Source: CAVTLG01 sp963735495
GTDB taxonomy: Bacteria > Chloroflexota > Ktedonobacteria > Ktedonobacterales > Ktedonobacteraceae
Assembly (NCBI GenBank): GCA_963735495.1
Contig: CAVTLG010000009.1
Location: forward strand, 1,364,001-1,428,000
DNA: 64,000 nucleotides
Reading direction: 5' to 3'
The notes under the pieces: model-generated
The model's input: the letters and a program-made list of their open reading frames with translations, nothing else
Told to the model about the DNA's origin: nothing
The model's database searches: none
Position numbers and translations under genes: made by a program
Part shown: piece after piece, positions 18,649-28,415 of the stretch
Layout: every line of letters starts with the position of its first letter
Numbering within the stretch: position 1 is the stretch's first letter

Positions 18649-18951
18649 CTATCCTTGCGCGACAGGTTGTAGCTCCTGCTGGAGTTCTTTGATGTACTCT
18701 TCATAAGGAATAGGATAGACAGCATGGACATCAAAGTCCACCAGATCCATATACGGTTCTAAGAAAGCAGTGAGATCATGAGGATTATCTGTCTCGATAA
18801 TCAAGAAACCCGCCCCACCTCCTGCCAGGTTGTACCATCCTTTGATACGCTCTGGATGATTCTTGCCCGCATCGTGTTGCTTGAGGACTCGTCTGGCTAC
18901 CTGCTCGCGGCTAATGTCCTCATGCCATTTGAACTTGCAATACCACAACAT
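18649..18951 (-). CDS. DUF3303-type small protein
   Basis: 100 aa, starting MLWYCKFKWHEDISREQVARR. The pattern (short opening strand, KWH, then WYNLAGGGAGFLIIETDNPHDLTAFLEPYMDLVDFDVHAVYP) is that of the dimeric alpha/beta-barrel DUF3303 family, whose function is unknown. ATG at 18951 has a strong AAAGGAGG site. Stands alone on the minus strand; the region to its left (18438-18648) contains no convincing gene. Confidence 0.7.
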   Translation of the reverse strand: MLWYCKFKWHEDISREQVARRVLKQHDAGKNHPERIKGWYNLAGGGAGFLIIETDNPHDLTAFLEPYMDLVDFDVHAVYPIPYEEYIKELQQELQPVAQG

Positions 18952-19272
18952 CGAAGTTCCTCCTTTTTACATACCACCTGGCGTTACTTGAGAACGGGTC
19001 TCCTTATAACCAGGCAGTGATAACTCAACAACGTCAGGGGATGTCTCCACATTGATCCACGAATACGCTGGCCCTGTCGTTACAACTTCGCTCGCTATGA
19101 GGGGACGTTTGGGGGTTCTACTACCTACGAGATGTGCAACAAGTTAAGCTCAAGCAAAAGAAGCTCTTCCCAGATGCGTTGGCGAGAATGGCCAACAGCA
19201 TCTGAGCATGGCCCGGATTCACCCGCAAGTCCAGCAGCAGGGCAACGCGGGACAACTCCTGAGATGATCTCG
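18952..19272. other. Intergenic region, possible transposase remnant
   Basis: 321 bases. A short plus-strand open stretch near 19102-19206 reads FYYLRDVQQVKLKQKKLFPD and ends ARMANSI-stop; it resembles the C-terminal tail of a transposase but is too short to assign. Nothing else is recognisable. Confidence 0.3.
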
Positions 19273-20682
19273 CTACTTCCCAAACGCCAGCTTCATCACA
19301 CGTCCCAGGCCAGGCCGCTGCCCGTACATCAGGACGCCGAAGCGATACAGACGCGCGGCAAACCAGGTGCAGGCGAGAATGGTAGCCAGCATCAACGCGA
19401 CCGTCACGACGATCTCCCACCAGGCCACCGTGCCCATAGCAAGACGCATCAGCATCAACATCGGAGTCCAGAACGGAATGTACGACAGCACTTTCGGCAA
19501 GGTCGCATCGGGAGAAGAGATCACGAAAAAGAACAGCACATATCCACTGGTCAGCAGCAGTTGTGGAAGCATGATCGTGCTTTGCACCTCCTCCTGCCGT
19601 TTGACCATGGCGGCCAGTCCGGCATAGAGAGTGGCATACAGGAAGAACGCCAGGAGAAAGTAGAGCAGGAACAGCAGGTAGAACGGGATGGACACGCCGG
19701 TGAGATACTGCGTAAAGCCTCCCGCCGAAGCGCCGAACAGCGCGGCCTGCAGAGGGGTTTGCAGTAGGAGAGCAGCGATGCCGACCACCACCAGGCACCC
19801 CATCTGGGTCAGGCACGCCGCCCCGATGCCCACGACCTTGCCGGCCAGCAGTTGGAAAGGGGTCGCGGCATTCAGCAGCAGTTCCATCATGCGGCTACTT
19901 TTCTCTTCCGCCACTCCCGTCGCCACGATCCCGGCATAAGTCGTTACAGAGATGAAGATCAGGATAACGCCGGCAAAGGCGAGCGCATAGCCAGCAGCAA
20001 TTTCGCTCGCCGGGCGAGTCGCCTGGCTCTGCTGGGGACGCACGACTGCCAGGTCAGGTGGAGCGACCAGGCGCTGGGTCTGCTGCTCGGTGAGGCCCAG
20101 GCGATGAGCGGTATCAAGAAAGGTGAGCTGCTGGGCCAAAGCCTGGATTGTGGGCAAAGTGCTGTCATTGGTGGCACTGCTGCTCGTGTCATAGGTCAAA
20201 CGTATATCCTGGTTCGTCGTCCGATCAAGCACCAGCAGGATATCCAGCTGGCCGTTCCTGACCTGGCTTTGCAGGCGGTTCAGATTGCTGGCTGGCTGGC
20301 TGGAAATCGCATAGGGGGCACGGCTGCCGGTGTTCGTCCCGTTCAGTTGCAAGTTGATGAAGGAGAGCAAACGCGTCTCACTCATGCCTGCGACCGTCCC
20401 CGCGTCGTTCACGACCACGAGGCTCGTTTGCGAAGTGGTCCGCGAAGTAATGAGCTGCACAATCGTTGGGATAAAAGCAGCAAGGAAGACGATCACCAGC
20501 AGGATCACTGTCGTGATAATGAAACTGCGCGCTTTCACGCGATTTGTGTACTCGCGCCCGATAATCAAGCCAATATTACGCAGGTTGTTCTGGGCAGCAG
20601 CACCCGAACGCACCGCTACAGCCCCTTGTTCCTGGGCGCTTCGTTCTTGTCCCAGCGTTCCCACTGTTTTCTGTGGCATCAT
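19273..20682 (-). CDS. ABC-2 type permease, NatB-like
   Basis: About 469 aa. A first helix near residue 60 (SFIITTVILLVIVFLAAFIPTIVQ), a large extracellular domain, then five or six helices from residue ~240 on: the arrangement of NatB-type exporters. ATG at 20682 follows AGGAGG. It starts 17 bases after the stop of the ATPase gene, forming a NatAB-like pair. Substrate unknown: sodium, peptide or antibiotic export are all compatible. Confidence 0.88.
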   Translation of the reverse strand: MMPQKTVGTLGQERSAQEQGAVAVRSGAAAQNNLRNIGLIIGREYTNRVKARSFIITTVILLVIVFLAAFIPTIVQLITSRTTSQTSLVVVNDAGTVAGMSETRLLSFINLQLNGTNTGSRAPYAISSQPASNLNRLQSQVRNGQLDILLVLDRTTNQDIRLTYDTSSSATNDSTLPTIQALAQQLTFLDTAHRLGLTEQQTQRLVAPPDLAVVRPQQSQATRPASEIAAGYALAFAGVILIFISVTTYAGIVATGVAEEKSSRMMELLLNAATPFQLLAGKVVGIGAACLTQMGCLVVVGIAALLLQTPLQAALFGASAGGFTQYLTGVSIPFYLLFLLYFLLAFFLYATLYAGLAAMVKRQEEVQSTIMLPQLLLTSGYVLFFFVISSPDATLPKVLSYIPFWTPMLMLMRLAMGTVAWWEIVVTVALMLATILACTWFAARLYRFGVLMYGQRPGLGRVMKLAFGK

Positions 20683-20698
20683 GTCATTCCTCCTGTTT

Positions 20699-21637
20699 CT
20701 AGGCTGAAAGAACGGAAGAGGGAGCATCTGGGAGGGCAATCGCGCCAACCTTCTCGATGAAGATGTCGGTCAGTGATGGCTCGGTCAGCTCAAAACGGCT
20801 GATGATGCCGCCGTGGTGCAACGCGGCCTCCACGATCACATTCGGGTTGAGATGAGCCTGGATCTGCATCTCGATATAATCTTCCCGGCGCTTGGTGACC
20901 TGCACACCCGCAAGCTGCTCCAGCCAGGGCGCCTCGGGATCGTTGTCAAGTTTGAGGCGTGCTACATGGCGCCCTGACTGTTGTTTGATCTCACGCACAC
21001 TGCCCTGGACAACGCTCTGCCCTTTATTGATAATCACGATCTCCTGACAGAGTTCTTCCGCTTGCTCCAACTGGTGTGTGGAGAAGAGAATCGTCTTGCC
21101 GCGCCGATGCATCTCCACAAACGCCTCTTTCAGGACATTCGCGTTGACCGGGTCCAGGCCGCTAAACGGCTCATCCATGATCAGGATCGTTGGATCGTGC
21201 AGGATGGTCGCCAGAAACTGGACTTTCTGCTGATTGCCCTTGGACAGCTCTTCGATCTTCTTTGTGCGATTCGCGCTGATCTGAAACCGTTCGAGCCATT
21301 CCGTTAGCTCCTTCTCAGCATCCCGCTTCGCTAAACCGTTCAGTCGCGCCAGGAACAGCAACTGCTCATCCACGCGCATTTTTGGATAGAGTCCACGTTC
21401 TTCGGGCAGGTAGCCCCAGTTCCTGCGCGGCACCTCGCGCACATCCTTGCCGTTCCAGGTAATCTGGCCAGTATCAGGGCGGAAGAGGTCGAGGATCATA
21501 CGCATCGTCGTCGTTTTTCCCGCACCATTGGCACCCAGGAAGCCAAAGAGCGCGCCCTCCCTCACCTCCATGGAGAGATCTTTGATGGCCTGAAATGTTC
21601 CAAAAGATTTAGAAACGCCTGTTACCTTGAGCCCCAT
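20699..21637 (-). CDS. ABC transporter ATPase, NatA-like
   Basis: 312 aa from ATG 21637 (AAAGGATC upstream). Walker A LGANGAGKTTTMR, signature ELSKGNQQKVQF, Walker B TILIMDEPFSGLDP, switch FSTHQLEQAEELC. The ~80-residue C-terminal domain is typical of NatA/DUF4162 ATPases. It drives the NatB-like permease encoded next. Part of one transcription unit with the YtrA-like regulator at 23.6 kb. Confidence 0.92.
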   Translation of the reverse strand: MGLKVTGVSKSFGTFQAIKDLSMEVREGALFGFLGANGAGKTTTMRMILDLFRPDTGQITWNGKDVREVPRRNWGYLPEERGLYPKMRVDEQLLFLARLNGLAKRDAEKELTEWLERFQISANRTKKIEELSKGNQQKVQFLATILHDPTILIMDEPFSGLDPVNANVLKEAFVEMHRRGKTILFSTHQLEQAEELCQEIVIINKGQSVVQGSVREIKQQSGRHVARLKLDNDPEAPWLEQLAGVQVTKRREDYIEMQIQAHLNPNVIVEAALHHGGIISRFELTEPSLTDIFIEKVGAIALPDAPSSVLSA

Positions 21638-21665
21638 AAGAACAGATCCTTTCGCGAAACAACCA

Positions 21666-22361
21666 TCAAGCCACAGCTCGACGTAGGAGTGCATACAGTA
21701 TCAGTGCATAGACAATTGTCAATGGAAGCAACCCCAGGGTCAGTTCAAACGCCGTAAACTGGCTGAACCACTGGAACAACGCTCCCCACCAGCGCAAAGC
21801 CGTCCAGACCAGCGCAAAGAGGCTCAGGAGCAACAAGACGACGAGCAAAAACAGCACAATGCCGACTCTGCCAAAGCGCTGGGAGATGCCGCCGATGACG
21901 AACCCGAGAACATACAAGTTCGCCAGGACCACAAAGTAGATCCAGAGCTGCTCGATGAGCGAGCCGTCAGTGAGATACGGCAGGTGAAAATAAGACAGTT
22001 CCAGGCCCCATCCTCCCGTCACGATTTCAAGAAGCGAGAAGAGCAACCAGAGGACCGCCGTGACCGCGCTGACCTCAACCGCCATAACCGCCGTGCCCAG
22101 AACATAATCGGTTCTGCGCACGCCAAAGCCGAGGGCAAAAGGGAAGGTATCAGCCAGGCTCATCATCCCCCACAGAAACATGATCACACCGATAGTGATG
22201 AATCCACCGGGATAGACCGTCGTTTCTCCTCCAAAGAGCCGGACCAGGAGAATAACGATCTGCGAGACGAAAAACTGCGCGAACAAAACCACCCAGGGCA
22301 AGAAGAACCAGGTCCATTTCCCTCTGGTGTATATGTTCACCACGGTGCGGACAGCACTCAT
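21666..22361 (-). CDS. ABC transporter membrane subunit (six-helix)
   Basis: About 231 aa with six predicted helices (for example WTWFFLPWVVLFAQFFVSQIV and a very hydrophobic GIVLFLLVVLLLLSLFALVW). No strong family signature, but position and topology match permeases of Ytr-type systems. ATG at 22361 overlaps the stop of the preceding ATPase gene as ATGA and follows GGGAGAG, so translational coupling is likely. Confidence 0.8.
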   Translation of the reverse strand: MSAVRTVVNIYTRGKWTWFFLPWVVLFAQFFVSQIVILLVRLFGGETTVYPGGFITIGVIMFLWGMMSLADTFPFALGFGVRRTDYVLGTAVMAVEVSAVTAVLWLLFSLLEIVTGGWGLELSYFHLPYLTDGSLIEQLWIYFVVLANLYVLGFVIGGISQRFGRVGIVLFLLVVLLLLSLFALVWTALRWWGALFQWFSQFTAFELTLGLLPLTIVYALILYALLRRAVA

Positions 22362-23251
22362 ACACTCTCCCATACCTTTCTGTGAGACGTCGTGCTCGTC
22401 AGATGGATGATCAACTGCTGCAAAGAGACTGGCGTCAACTCTAAACCCAGCGCTGCCGCCTGCCTGCGCTCGCCCGCGTCCACGTCCCCCAGCAGCGTCG
22501 CTGAGGCCAGTGAGCCAAAGTGCTCGCCGCTCAGAAGCTGCTTGTCAGCAGTAAAAGTCGCGACCTCGTGCGCGGAGCCGGTGACCGTCAAGGCTCGCGA
22601 GCGCAGGGCTTCGGTCTCCTCATCAAGAATCAGCCGGCCCTGGTCAAGCACCAGCACATGCTCCAGCAGTCGGCTCACCTCGTCGATCTGATGGGTCGAG
22701 ATCAGGATGGTGCGTGGATGCTCGACGTAATCAGCGAGCAGGCGCTCATAGAACAGGCTCCGGGCCACCACATCCAGGCCCAATGGCTCGTCGAAGATCG
22801 TCAAAGGTGCGCGTGAAGCCAGCCCAACCACAATCCCCACAACGGAGAGCGCCCCGCGGGATAACGCTCTCACTTTCTGCGCGAGTGGCAGTTGAAAATC
22901 TTTGCTCAACGCGCTGGCAGAGTCGGCGTCCCAACGCGGAAAACACCACGCGGCCATCGCCAGCACATCGCCCACTCGCCAGCATTTGGGATACCTCTGG
23001 TTCTCCTTCATAAAGCAGATCTGGCTCAGGACACGCCGGTTCTCGTACGGCTGCTCGCTAAAGACGAGCAGTTTCCCGCCGGAAGCGTATAGCTGCGCGG
23101 TCAGCAGGCGCAGGAGCGTGGTCTTGCCCGAACCATTGCGCCCCAACAGCCCGTAGATCTTGCCCGCTTCGAGAGAAAAGCTGATGGTATCGATAGCGAT
23201 GAGATCGCTAAATCGTTTGGTCAGGCGTTCCGCCTCGACAATGGTGCTCAT
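22358..23251 (-). CDS. ABC transporter ATPase, YtrB-like
   Basis: 297 aa. Walker A LGRNGSGKTTLLR, Walker B PLTIFDEPLGLDV, H-loop ISTHQIDEV. The signature is degenerate (LSRGA instead of LSGGQ), as in YtrB-type ATPases that pair with a GntR regulator. The start overlaps the regulator stop by ATGA (23248-23251). Works with the membrane subunit that follows. In B. subtilis the related Ytr system responds to cell-wall antibiotics; the role here is unknown. Confidence 0.88.
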   Translation of the reverse strand: MSTIVEAERLTKRFSDLIAIDTISFSLEAGKIYGLLGRNGSGKTTLLRLLTAQLYASGGKLLVFSEQPYENRRVLSQICFMKENQRYPKCWRVGDVLAMAAWCFPRWDADSASALSKDFQLPLAQKVRALSRGALSVVGIVVGLASRAPLTIFDEPLGLDVVARSLFYERLLADYVEHPRTILISTHQIDEVSRLLEHVLVLDQGRLILDEETEALRSRALTVTGSAHEVATFTADKQLLSGEHFGSLASATLLGDVDAGERRQAAALGLELTPVSLQQLIIHLTSTTSHRKVWESV

Positions 23252-23623
23252 GGCACTTTCGCTCCCCTCTGAATCATCGCGATCATTTGCTCCTCTTCAA
23301 TCCCCAGTCGTTTCGCCTCGCGCAGCATCGTCACCACATACTGCTCAAAGAACACCTCCCGGCGCTTCTCCATCAAGCGTTCGCGTGAGCCTGTCGCGAC
23401 AAACATGCCCACGCCCCGCTTTTTGTACAAGATACCTTGATCCACCAGCAGAATTCACCCCCTTGGCTGCGGTGGCAGGGTTGATCTGGTAGAGGGCGGC
23501 AAACTGATTGGTCGAGGGGACCTGCTCCTCCTCCGTCAGCCGGCCAGCGAGGATATCTTCTTCGATGCGCTCGGCAATTTGCAGAAAGATCGGGCGATTC
23601 TCGTCGATTAAGTATTCCATCAC
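23248..23623 (-). pseudogene. GntR-family (YtrA-type) repressor, interrupted by a 1-base frameshift
   Basis: Two frames together make a normal ~125-residue YtrA regulator: DENRPIFLQIAERIEEDILAG and VPSTNQFAALYQINPATAAK (winged helix), then after the break LLVDQGILYKKRGVGMFVA and the short C-terminal dimerisation helices. The break is an extra T in GTGAATTCTGCTG (near 23453); without it the sequence reads KGVNLLVDQGIL. The remainder is intact and coupled to the ATPase gene. Starts GTG 23623 or ATG 23620. Confidence 0.88.
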
Positions 23624-23962
23624 TTCACTACTTATTCGGTTAGTTACTCATGTAACTAACCATAGCGCAAAAGATGAGCATTGTCAAGGGTCTTTCCGCT
23701 CAATCTTCGCTTGGATCTGAGAAAGGGGAGAGGCTGATGGTGGTACCATTTGTTTCGACAGAAATCGACCATTTTTGAGAGGAAGATCAACAATAAGGAG
23801 ATTTTGATCTCATGTGGCTCATTGAGTGAAGAGGCCCGACCCGAGTCACCCCTTTTCTTCGCCTCTTACCGCTATTATTGCTCAGCTACAAGATCTCGTT
23901 GCACATCTCGTGGGTACTATCCATCCAAGAGGGGATTCCGTAGCAAGGTGTAAGAGTGGCTA
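23624..23962. other. Intergenic region
   Basis: 339 bases between the GntR start and the end of the KdpD-like gene. It must contain the promoter of the Ytr-like operon; TTAGTTACTCATGTAACTAA (23639-23658) is a near-perfect inverted repeat just upstream of that operon and is a plausible GntR operator. No gene seen. Confidence 0.5.
23639..23658. promoter_or_regulatory. Inverted repeat upstream of the YtrA-type regulator, probable operator
   Basis: TTAGTTAC-TCAT-GTAACTAA: two perfectly complementary 8-base arms around a 4-base centre, starting 16 bases upstream of the regulator start codon. GntR/YtrA proteins bind inverted repeats near their own promoter, so autorepression is the simplest reading. 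Confidence 0.6.
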
Positions 23963-25274
23963 TCACTCAGGATGCTTTTTGCTTCTACGCAGGGGGACCA
24001 GATGGATATCGATATCGGACTTCAAACGCAGCACACGATTGGTAACGGAGCCGTATAACAGCACTTCCCACTGGTTGTGCGCAGGCTGCCCCAGCACAAT
24101 CTGTGTCACATGGCGCATGGTGGCAGTTTCGGCCAACGCGTGAGCAATATCAGAAACTCGCGACACGCAGCACTTCGGCTCCCAGATCTTCAGCGAAGAG
24201 CGCGTGCTCCTCCAGACGACGCTGCTGCTGCTCACGATACTTGCGAAGACCTCTGCCATGGGTGAGGAGATCCATCAGGGTATGCAGGAATGCTTGATAA
24301 CCCTGTAACTGCACAGACACAGCGATCAGGTCGGCATGCATGCCGTGCGCCTGACGCCAGGCATCACGGATCACTGAGCGGCTCTGTGGGCGATCATCGA
24401 AACCAACTAACACACGTTCAGAGGTGGACCACTGTGAGGTGATTTCGTGATCCGTCAGGTACTCTTGCAACTGCGATTCGGCTTTTTCAGCAGTGCGGCG
24501 TAAGGCCAGCTCGCGCAACGCGGTCAGGTTGCCCTCGCGAAAGAAGTTATTGAGCGCAGGCCCGACACGCTCCGGCGGATAGATGTTGCCATGCCGCATA
24601 CGTTGACGCAGCGCATTGGGCGCGATATCAATCAGCTCCACCTCGTCCGCCTGGTCCAGAATACGATCAGGTAGCGTTTCGCGCACACGCACACCAGTTA
24701 TACTCTCCACCAGGTCATTCAGGCTCTCCAAATGCTGGATGTTCAGCGTCGTAACCACGTCAATGCCAGCGGCAAGAATATCCAGAACATCTTGATAGCG
24801 CTTATTATGCTTTGAACCAGCCACATTCGTGTGTGCCAACTCATCAACCAGCACGACCTGCGGATGACGCGCAATAATCGCAGCGGTGTCCATTTCTTCG
24901 AGCGTCACGCCACGATAGTTGATCTTCTTGCGCGGAATCACCTCCAGATCCCGCAACTGCGCCTCTGTCTGGACACGCTTATGCGTCTCGACATAGCCAA
25001 CCACAACGTTTGTGCCCCGCTCTTTACGACGATGGCCCTCATTGAGCATGGCATAGGTCTTCCCTGCACCAGCCGCCGCACCAAGATAGACACGCAAACG
25101 ACCACCAGCCGATGTATCGTGCTGGCGCTCATCCTCATCCTCACTTTCAGGCACAGAAGGAGGAGGAGCATCCATTTGACCATCTTTATCGCGCAAATTG
25201 TAGCGCTTCAGTAACGTCTCCGGGTCCGGGCGTCCATCATCGCGCAAGGGTCTTTCTGAAGAATGAGCACTCAT
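23963..25274 (-). pseudogene. KdpD-like N-terminal sensor (KdpD + Usp domains), 1-base frameshift
   Basis: Equivalent to the cytoplasmic N-terminal half of KdpD and ending without kinase domain. KdpD domain at ~60-270: Walker A LGAAAGAGKTYAML, Walker B VVLVDELAHTN, and TLNIQHLESLNDLV. A Usp domain follows (RVLVGFDDRPQSRSVIRDAW). The frame breaks at AGTTTCTGA (near 24154); removing one T gives VASSDIAHALAETATMRHVTQIVLGQP, completing the Usp domain and ending at 23963. ATG 25274 has GAGGTG at 8 bases. Stand-alone KdpD-N proteins are known and help control potassium responses. Confidence 0.88.
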
Positions 25275-25709
25275 ACGCAAGTCACCTCTATAGCTCAGCC
25301 GGGGAATTCCGACAAAGCTTCTCTCTACTAAAAATATACCCCCACTTGACTCAAAGTACCATCAGAAGAATGTGCTTAGTTCTCAAAAATCGCTCAAAAA
25401 GCTTTCGTTTTGCATGCAGGCAAGAGCTTCCAGATCTCGTAAAAATCAGGCTGTCTGGCAGCATATCAAGGCGATATCAAGAAGATGACCATTATCATCA
25501 AGATCCGCTCAATGAAAATAATACTATCATCAAGATTTGCTCAAATTATGCTGCCAAAAATTTTGCTTGTGTCTGCTTACTGTGCTACACTATGGGACAG
25601 TATTCATTTCGACAATGCGCCCGTGATGTATGTATGTATTGAAGGTACGCATTGTTGGAACACACGACAAATGGTCTATTTTCCCCGGATAAAGGACGAA
25701 AAAACACGT
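25275..25709. other. Divergent intergenic region between KdpD-N and APC permease
   Basis: 435 bases, AT-rich, holding the promoters of both divergent genes. Short repeats ATCATCAAGAT(C/T)(C/T)GCTCAA occur at about 25495 and 25529, which could be a direct-repeat operator. No gene or riboswitch was recognised. Confidence 0.4.
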
Positions 25710-27698
25710 ATGGCACAGGAATCTGTGACGCAAGAAACAGCGCACATGACTCATGGTCAAGAAATGGAGCATACCTCTACTGCCGGTATGCTGGGTCCAC
25801 TCCTTTGTTGGGCAGTCGTCTTTGCGGATATTGGTACGTCTGTTTATTACGTGCCTGGCATTCTTTATCAAACAGTGCAAACACTGGCCGGTTTCTTCGT
25901 ATTTCTCACCATGTCCGTCTTTGTCCTGCTTACCCTCAAATACACAGAAGTCACCCATCGCTTCCCGCAAGGAGGGGGCGTCGTGACAGTAGCCGCCCAG
26001 GCCCTCAATCCCTGGTTTGGGGCGCTGGGCGGCATGTTTATCCTGGTAGACTACTTCCTCACGGCAGCGATCAGTTGTCTTTCAGGAATTGACTACTTTA
26101 GCGTTGTGTTCCCAGCCATCGGACCCAGCGCCCTCTGGATCACGATTGGCGTCTTGATCCTGCTGGGTTTGTTGAACTGGGTGGGTATCAGCGAGAGCGC
26201 AAAAGTGAGTCTGGTGGGTGCCCTGATCGCCTTTGCTAGCGATGTTGCAATCCTGGTCACTGTATTCACCCATATTTCATTCACGAATTTCCTGGCTTTA
26301 TTTCCAAAGATGTTCGACAATCACGCCCTCACGCCCGTATCGCTGCTGACAGGCTTCGCAGGTTCCTTTCTGGCATTTTCAGGTTTAGAGAGCATCTCAC
26401 AGTTATCCCCGGTCATGAAGCAGCCACATAAGAAAGTGGCCGGCATAGCTATGTTGCTGGTGGTGCTGACAGTCGGGCTGACCAGTCCACTGCTCACGAT
26501 GTTTTCAACCATCCTTCAGCCAGCCGCCGCCGGCAACAGTGTGGAATCATCACAGTTGATCTCGCTATTGGCCGGACGTTACGGTGGACCGATCCTGGGC
26601 ATTGAAGTAGCCATTAGCGCCAGCGCACTGCTGGTCTTCGCCAGTAATACGGCCATTATTGGCGCATACCACGTCTTCATGGCACTCTCACGCATGGACT
26701 TCCTGCCATCGTTCATCCTGCAACGCAACAAATTGCGCGGCACACCGCATTATTCGATTATACTGGCCGTAGGCATACCCATCGCCATCCTGCTCGCGGT
26801 ACTGGGCGACATCAACCTGCTCGGCGACATGTACGCCTTTGGCTTACTGGGAGCTTTCTCGCTGACTTGCCTGGGACTGGATATTGTCCGCTATCGCGAA
26901 TGGCGTAGAGCACGAGCCGCCAATAAGACGTTAACACAACGGCGCAACGGTGCCATAGATGTCCGTGCCTCCCGCAAGTCACACGTACAACTAGCTGGAG
27001 AAGCGTTGCCAGCCAACAATACAGTCGTCACACATGTCCAGCATCAGGCAGAGGGTACGGGACTCTGGTTCAAGATCAACTTCTTTTTAGGCGTGCTCAC
27101 GACACTGCTGGTTGTCATCGCCTGGTCAACGAACCTGGTCGCCAAACCCTTAGCGACCGCATTCGGTGGCAGCGTCGCACTGCTAGGCATGGCAGTAGCA
27201 TACATGAACTACGCCAGGCATCAGAAACAAGGGCAAGTGCCGGTACCGGTCGTCGTCAGACACCTCGACGAGCGGGCTTATGGCTCGGTACTGGCAGTGA
27301 TGACGCCAAATATACCGCGGAATGATGCAGTCATGCATGCCGCCATCAACAATGCCAGCGGCAAGCCGATCACGTTCCTTTACTTAAGCACACAGCAGCA
27401 GCCAACAACCGTGCCACACATGATGGAAATTATCGACCCTTACCTGGACGATGCCAAGGCCAAAGCGAGCTTCGGGAAAGCAGAAAGCCTTGCACTGAAG
27501 GCGCAAATTCCCACACGCACCTATGTCTACTTACAACAACAACCCGATACGCTGGGACAGGTCTGGCAATTTGTTCACCCCCACGACACAATCGTCGCGG
27601 CAGGTGATAACGATCAACTCAAAGATGTCAATCCCGACCGCATTCGTTATGAGCTAACACCAGAGGGGAAAGTTGCACATCTGCTCAAACGCTGGTAG
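25710..27698 (+). CDS. APC-superfamily permease with C-terminal cytoplasmic domain
   Basis: 662 aa from ATG 25710 (AAAGGACG upstream). About 12 helices starting LLCWAVVFADIGTSVYYVPG, with FPQGGGVVTVAAQALNP matching the substrate-site region of KimA/APC transporters. The last ~140 residues form a cytoplasmic stress-protein-like domain. It is flanked by both halves of a KdpD sensor and by KdpE, which makes potassium the most likely substrate. It converges with kdpE, only 18 bases separating the stops. Confidence 0.8.
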   Translation: MAQESVTQETAHMTHGQEMEHTSTAGMLGPLLCWAVVFADIGTSVYYVPGILYQTVQTLAGFFVFLTMSVFVLLTLKYTEVTHRFPQGGGVVTVAAQALNPWFGALGGMFILVDYFLTAAISCLSGIDYFSVVFPAIGPSALWITIGVLILLGLLNWVGISESAKVSLVGALIAFASDVAILVTVFTHISFTNFLALFPKMFDNHALTPVSLLTGFAGSFLAFSGLESISQLSPVMKQPHKKVAGIAMLLVVLTVGLTSPLLTMFSTILQPAAAGNSVESSQLISLLAGRYGGPILGIEVAISASALLVFASNTAIIGAYHVFMALSRMDFLPSFILQRNKLRGTPHYSIILAVGIPIAILLAVLGDINLLGDMYAFGLLGAFSLTCLGLDIVRYREWRRARAANKTLTQRRNGAIDVRASRKSHVQLAGEALPANNTVVTHVQHQAEGTGLWFKINFFLGVLTTLLVVIAWSTNLVAKPLATAFGGSVALLGMAVAYMNYARHQKQGQVPVPVVVRHLDERAYGSVLAVMTPNIPRNDAVMHAAINNASGKPITFLYLSTQQQPTTVPHMMEIIDPYLDDAKAKASFGKAESLALKAQIPTRTYVYLQQQPDTLGQVWQFVHPHDTIVAAGDNDQLKDVNPDRIRYELTPEGKVAHLLKRW

Positions 27699-27716
27699 CA
27701 GCCTCTGATCATCGCG

Positions 27717-28415
27717 TTAATCATCACTGCTAAAACGATAGCCTACCCCCGATACCGTGAGGATAAAACGGGGGTGAGCCGGGTCTGGCTCGATCTTACG
27801 ACGTAACTGGCCGATATAGACGTGTAAGTAATGAGCCTCTGCGCCATAACCCGTGCCCCACACCTGCGAGAGCAACATCTGACGCGTCATGATCTTGCCA
27901 TTATTCTTAATGAGCGCTTTGAGCAAATCATACTCGGTGGGCGTGAGCTTGACCTCCTGCCCATTGACGGTGACAAGACGTTGCGCGAAATCGACGCGTA
28001 AAGGACCTGCCATAAAGATAGGTTCAGTACCGGATTGCACCTGGGCCGTATGACGCAAGGCCACACGCACTCGCGCGAGCACCTCGTTGATGCTAAAAGG
28101 CTTCGAGACATAATCGTCGGCTCCCAGATCCAGGGCCAGCACCTTATCATGCTCCGCATCCTTTACCGACAACACGATAATTGGTAGACTCGATTGCTGA
28201 CGCACACGTTTACAAACTTCCAGGCCGCTCATAGCCGGCAGACCAAGATCAAGTAGCATGAGATCGGGACGGTGCTGAGCCACTTCATCAAGCGCCTCCT
28301 CTCCACTGGAAGCCGTAAAGACCTCGTAATCATGCGCAGTCAAGCTCCGTTGCAATGCACGCAGAATTTCAATCTCGTCATCAACAATAAGAATACGCGC
28401 ACCGCTCTTACTCAT
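27717..28415 (-). CDS. kdpE: KdpE-like OmpR-family response regulator
   Basis: 232 aa. Receiver domain with acidic pair DDE near residue 11, phosphoacceptor in LMLLDLGLP (Asp ~56), and the conserved Lys in SKPFS; C-terminal winged helix with LTPTEYDLLKALIKNNGKIMTRQMLLSQVWG and HVYIGQLRRKIEPDP, close to KdpE. Its start overlaps the sensor kinase stop by ATGA. Probably activates the neighbouring permease; kdpFABC is not in the window. Confidence 0.88.
   Translation of the reverse strand: MSKSGARILIVDDEIEILRALQRSLTAHDYEVFTASSGEEALDEVAQHRPDLMLLDLGLPAMSGLEVCKRVRQQSSLPIIVLSVKDAEHDKVLALDLGADDYVSKPFSINEVLARVRVALRHTAQVQSGTEPIFMAGPLRVDFAQRLVTVNGQEVKLTPTEYDLLKALIKNNGKIMTRQMLLSQVWGTGYGAEAHYLHVYIGQLRRKIEPDPAHPRFILTVSGVGYRFSSDD

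Noticed and set aside
18459..18692. 77-codon plus-strand gene
   Set aside because: No ribosome site or family; overlaps the end of the DUF3303 gene; the opposite strand is also open.
19852..20760. 302-codon plus-strand frame
   Set aside because: Antisense shadow of the NatB-like permease; composition is not protein-like.
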